Shown in pieces: positions 62,937 through 64,000 of a stretch of DNA of 64,000 nucleotides. The notes beneath the pieces are model-generated. The model was given only the letters and a program-made list of their open reading frames with translations, was not told the origin of the DNA and did no database searches. Position numbers and translations under genes: made by a program. This stretch comes from CAZFHA01 sp964518595 (lineage in GTDB: Bacteria > Bacillota > Clostridia > Saccharofermentanales > Saccharofermentanaceae): NCBI GenBank assembly GCA_964518595.1, contig CAZFHA010000005.1, forward strand, positions 92,239 through 156,238, read 5' to 3'. Position 1 is the first letter of the stretch. Each line of letters begins with the position of its first letter.

Positions 62937-63512
62937 ATGGAAAAAATTATTTTGTCAGATTTTACTAGTTATGAAAATATATTAATATTAGGAAAAGTTC
63001 ATGTTAAGCTTTTCTGGAATAACAGATCCATGAAAGAAGCGGAGAGCTATTATAAAAAAATCTATGATGAAAAGAAAGAATTATCTGAAATTATTGATGA
63101 ACTTGGAAATGGAAAGCTCAGATCTGTCGTTGCTCTGCTTTATGGTGCTATCAAAGCTGCCGATCCAAACATGGACATAAATAAATTCAGTAGTTTTTTT
63201 AAAAGTGAAGCTATTTCAACTTATTTAGAAGTTGTATCTGACGGAATTGAAAACTATATGCCGGAGCCAGAACGTAATTTGGCGGAGGGCGTTGATGAGT
63301 CTTGGCCAGATACGCAAGCGGAAAAGAAAAAGGAAACGGGAAAGAGTAACCATATTGATTGGGGGTTCTGGATATGGTTCTTTAGAAAACAGCATTTTTC
63401 TGAGACGGAATTTATGAACTTGACATTACGCTCGATGATTCACTACAAAAAACGTTATCTATTAGACCACGGAGATGATCAAATTTATGATCAAGACCGG
63501 AGCTGGCTATAG
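62937..63512 (+). CDS. Tail assembly chaperone-like protein (Gp15-like)
   Basis: The 191-aa protein lies between the major tail protein and tape-measure genes, where tail assembly chaperones sit. DWGFWIWFFRKQHFSETEFM near 140-160 and the MTLRSMIHYKKRY-like end match the Gp15-type chaperone pattern. No shine-dalgarno lies directly before the ATG. Confidence 0.55.
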   Translation: MEKIILSDFTSYENILILGKVHVKLFWNNRSMKEAESYYKKIYDEKKELSEIIDELGNGKLRSVVALLYGAIKAADPNMDINKFSSFFKSEAISTYLEVVSDGIENYMPEPERNLAEGVDESWPDTQAEKKKETGKSNHIDWGFWIWFFRKQHFSETEFMNLTLRSMIHYKKRYLLDHGDDQIYDQDRSWL

Positions 63513-63676
63513 TAATTCTGTGTCTAAAAGAAAAGAGAAACTAATTAGCTATAAGATTACTAATATAAGTTCGCTTATAGGGCTTATTTGGTTCGAAGCT
63601 CTATTAATAGCAAAAAAATCCTGGCAGATAATTTTCTTCTACAAAAAATGAATAGAATATACAGGAGGTGGCAACG

Positions 63677-64000
63677 ATGGCCACAACAGAAATAAAAACA
63701 ATCTTTTCTATTGATGGTGCTCAGAAATATACCGATGCCATCAAAAAAATAAATAAAGAGCAAGAGCTTTATAGGGCTGAGATGAATGCCTCAGCTGCAG
63801 AAATGAGAGCAGTTGGTAATGCTCAAGGTGAATTACAAGTAAAAATTGAAGGTCTAAGTAAGGTAATAGCAGCACAGAAAAAAGCTGTCGAGGAAAATCA
63901 GGCGGCTCTAGAATTTGCGAGAAAAAAATATGGTGAGAATTCTTCCGTTGTTGCGGAACTCAAACTCAGTTATGACCAAAGTCGAGAGGCCATGGCAAGA
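63677..64000 (+). CDS. Tape measure protein, 5' part
   Basis: ATG 63677 follows AGGAGG; the frame is open to the window end (108 residues). MATTEIKTIFSIDGAQKYTD, then a long helical stretch rich in K, E and A (INKEQELYRAEMNASAAEM, VIAAQKKAVEENQ), is typical of tape-measure N-termini, which set the tail length. The rest is outside the window. Confidence 0.75.
   Translation, partial: MATTEIKTIFSIDGAQKYTDAIKKINKEQELYRAEMNASAAEMRAVGNAQGELQVKIEGLSKVIAAQKKAVEENQAALEFARKKYGENSSVVAELKLSYDQSREAMAR

Overview
The window looks like the chromosome of a low-to-moderate GC Gram-positive bacterium (Bacillota, probably Clostridia). The support is strong AGGAGG-type ribosome sites, a glmU-pth-mfd housekeeping run, a surface protein with leucine-rich and MucBP-like repeats, an AlgI-type acyltransferase pair and a Firmicutes-type temperate-phage region. 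Genus cannot be assigned from what I can see.

Layout. 1-19.8 kb is ordinary chromosome: the tail of an HlyD-like adaptor, a nucleotidyltransferase fused to a CBS/DRTGG family II pyrophosphatase, an LRR/MucBP surface protein, a PTS-IIC-like permease behind a long structured leader with a tiny upstream ORF, glmU-pth-mfd, a double-Nudix protein, a DHHW/MBOAT pair and a GNAT enzyme. 20.2-41.1 kb is a compound CRISPR-Cas locus. A type I-C system (cas3 ... cas5-cas8c-cas7-cas4-cas1-cas2) is split between cas3 and cas5 by an AT-rich type III-D module (cas6, CARF protein, HD-less cas10, a Csx10 fusion, a double Cas7, csx19, a TIGR03986-type Cas7) and by CRISPR array 1. Array 2 follows cas2. 41.2-48.6 kb holds two TetR/ABC-exporter modules with matching operators. 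Array 3 (49.1-51.0 kb) stands away from cas genes. 51.2-56.6 kb is accessory chromosome with several broken genes. 56.7-64 kb is a phage-derived region with CI/Cro-type regulators, an HUH Rep protein, a sigma-like activator and then tail genes, with no integrase, terminase, portal or capsid gene visible.

Main discovery candidate. Between cas3 and the type III-D operon, the minus strand carries a short transcription unit: a TATAAT box, one CRISPR-repeat-like stem-loop with a near-perfect I-C 5' handle (TGGGTTGAAAT against TGGATTGAAAT), a short guide, and a strong terminator. The guide matches the start of the III-D operon, just downstream of its promoter. It lies next to a TTC motif (the usual I-C PAM) and pairs at guide positions 1-5, 7-11 and 13-16. 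The only mismatches up to position 16 are at 6 and 12, the positions that are flipped out and unread in type I Cascade. I read it as a crRNA-like regulatory RNA (CreA/CreR type) through which the I-C Cascade would repress the neighbouring III-D operon, so one CRISPR system would control another.

All three arrays (20, 19 and 29 repeats, counting decayed ones) share one 33-nt I-C repeat. No separate III-D array is visible, so the III-D effector probably borrows I-C crRNAs. Each leader has a 45-nt element with inverted-repeat ends placed exactly 126 nt before the first repeat. No tRNA, rRNA or insertion sequence was recognised.
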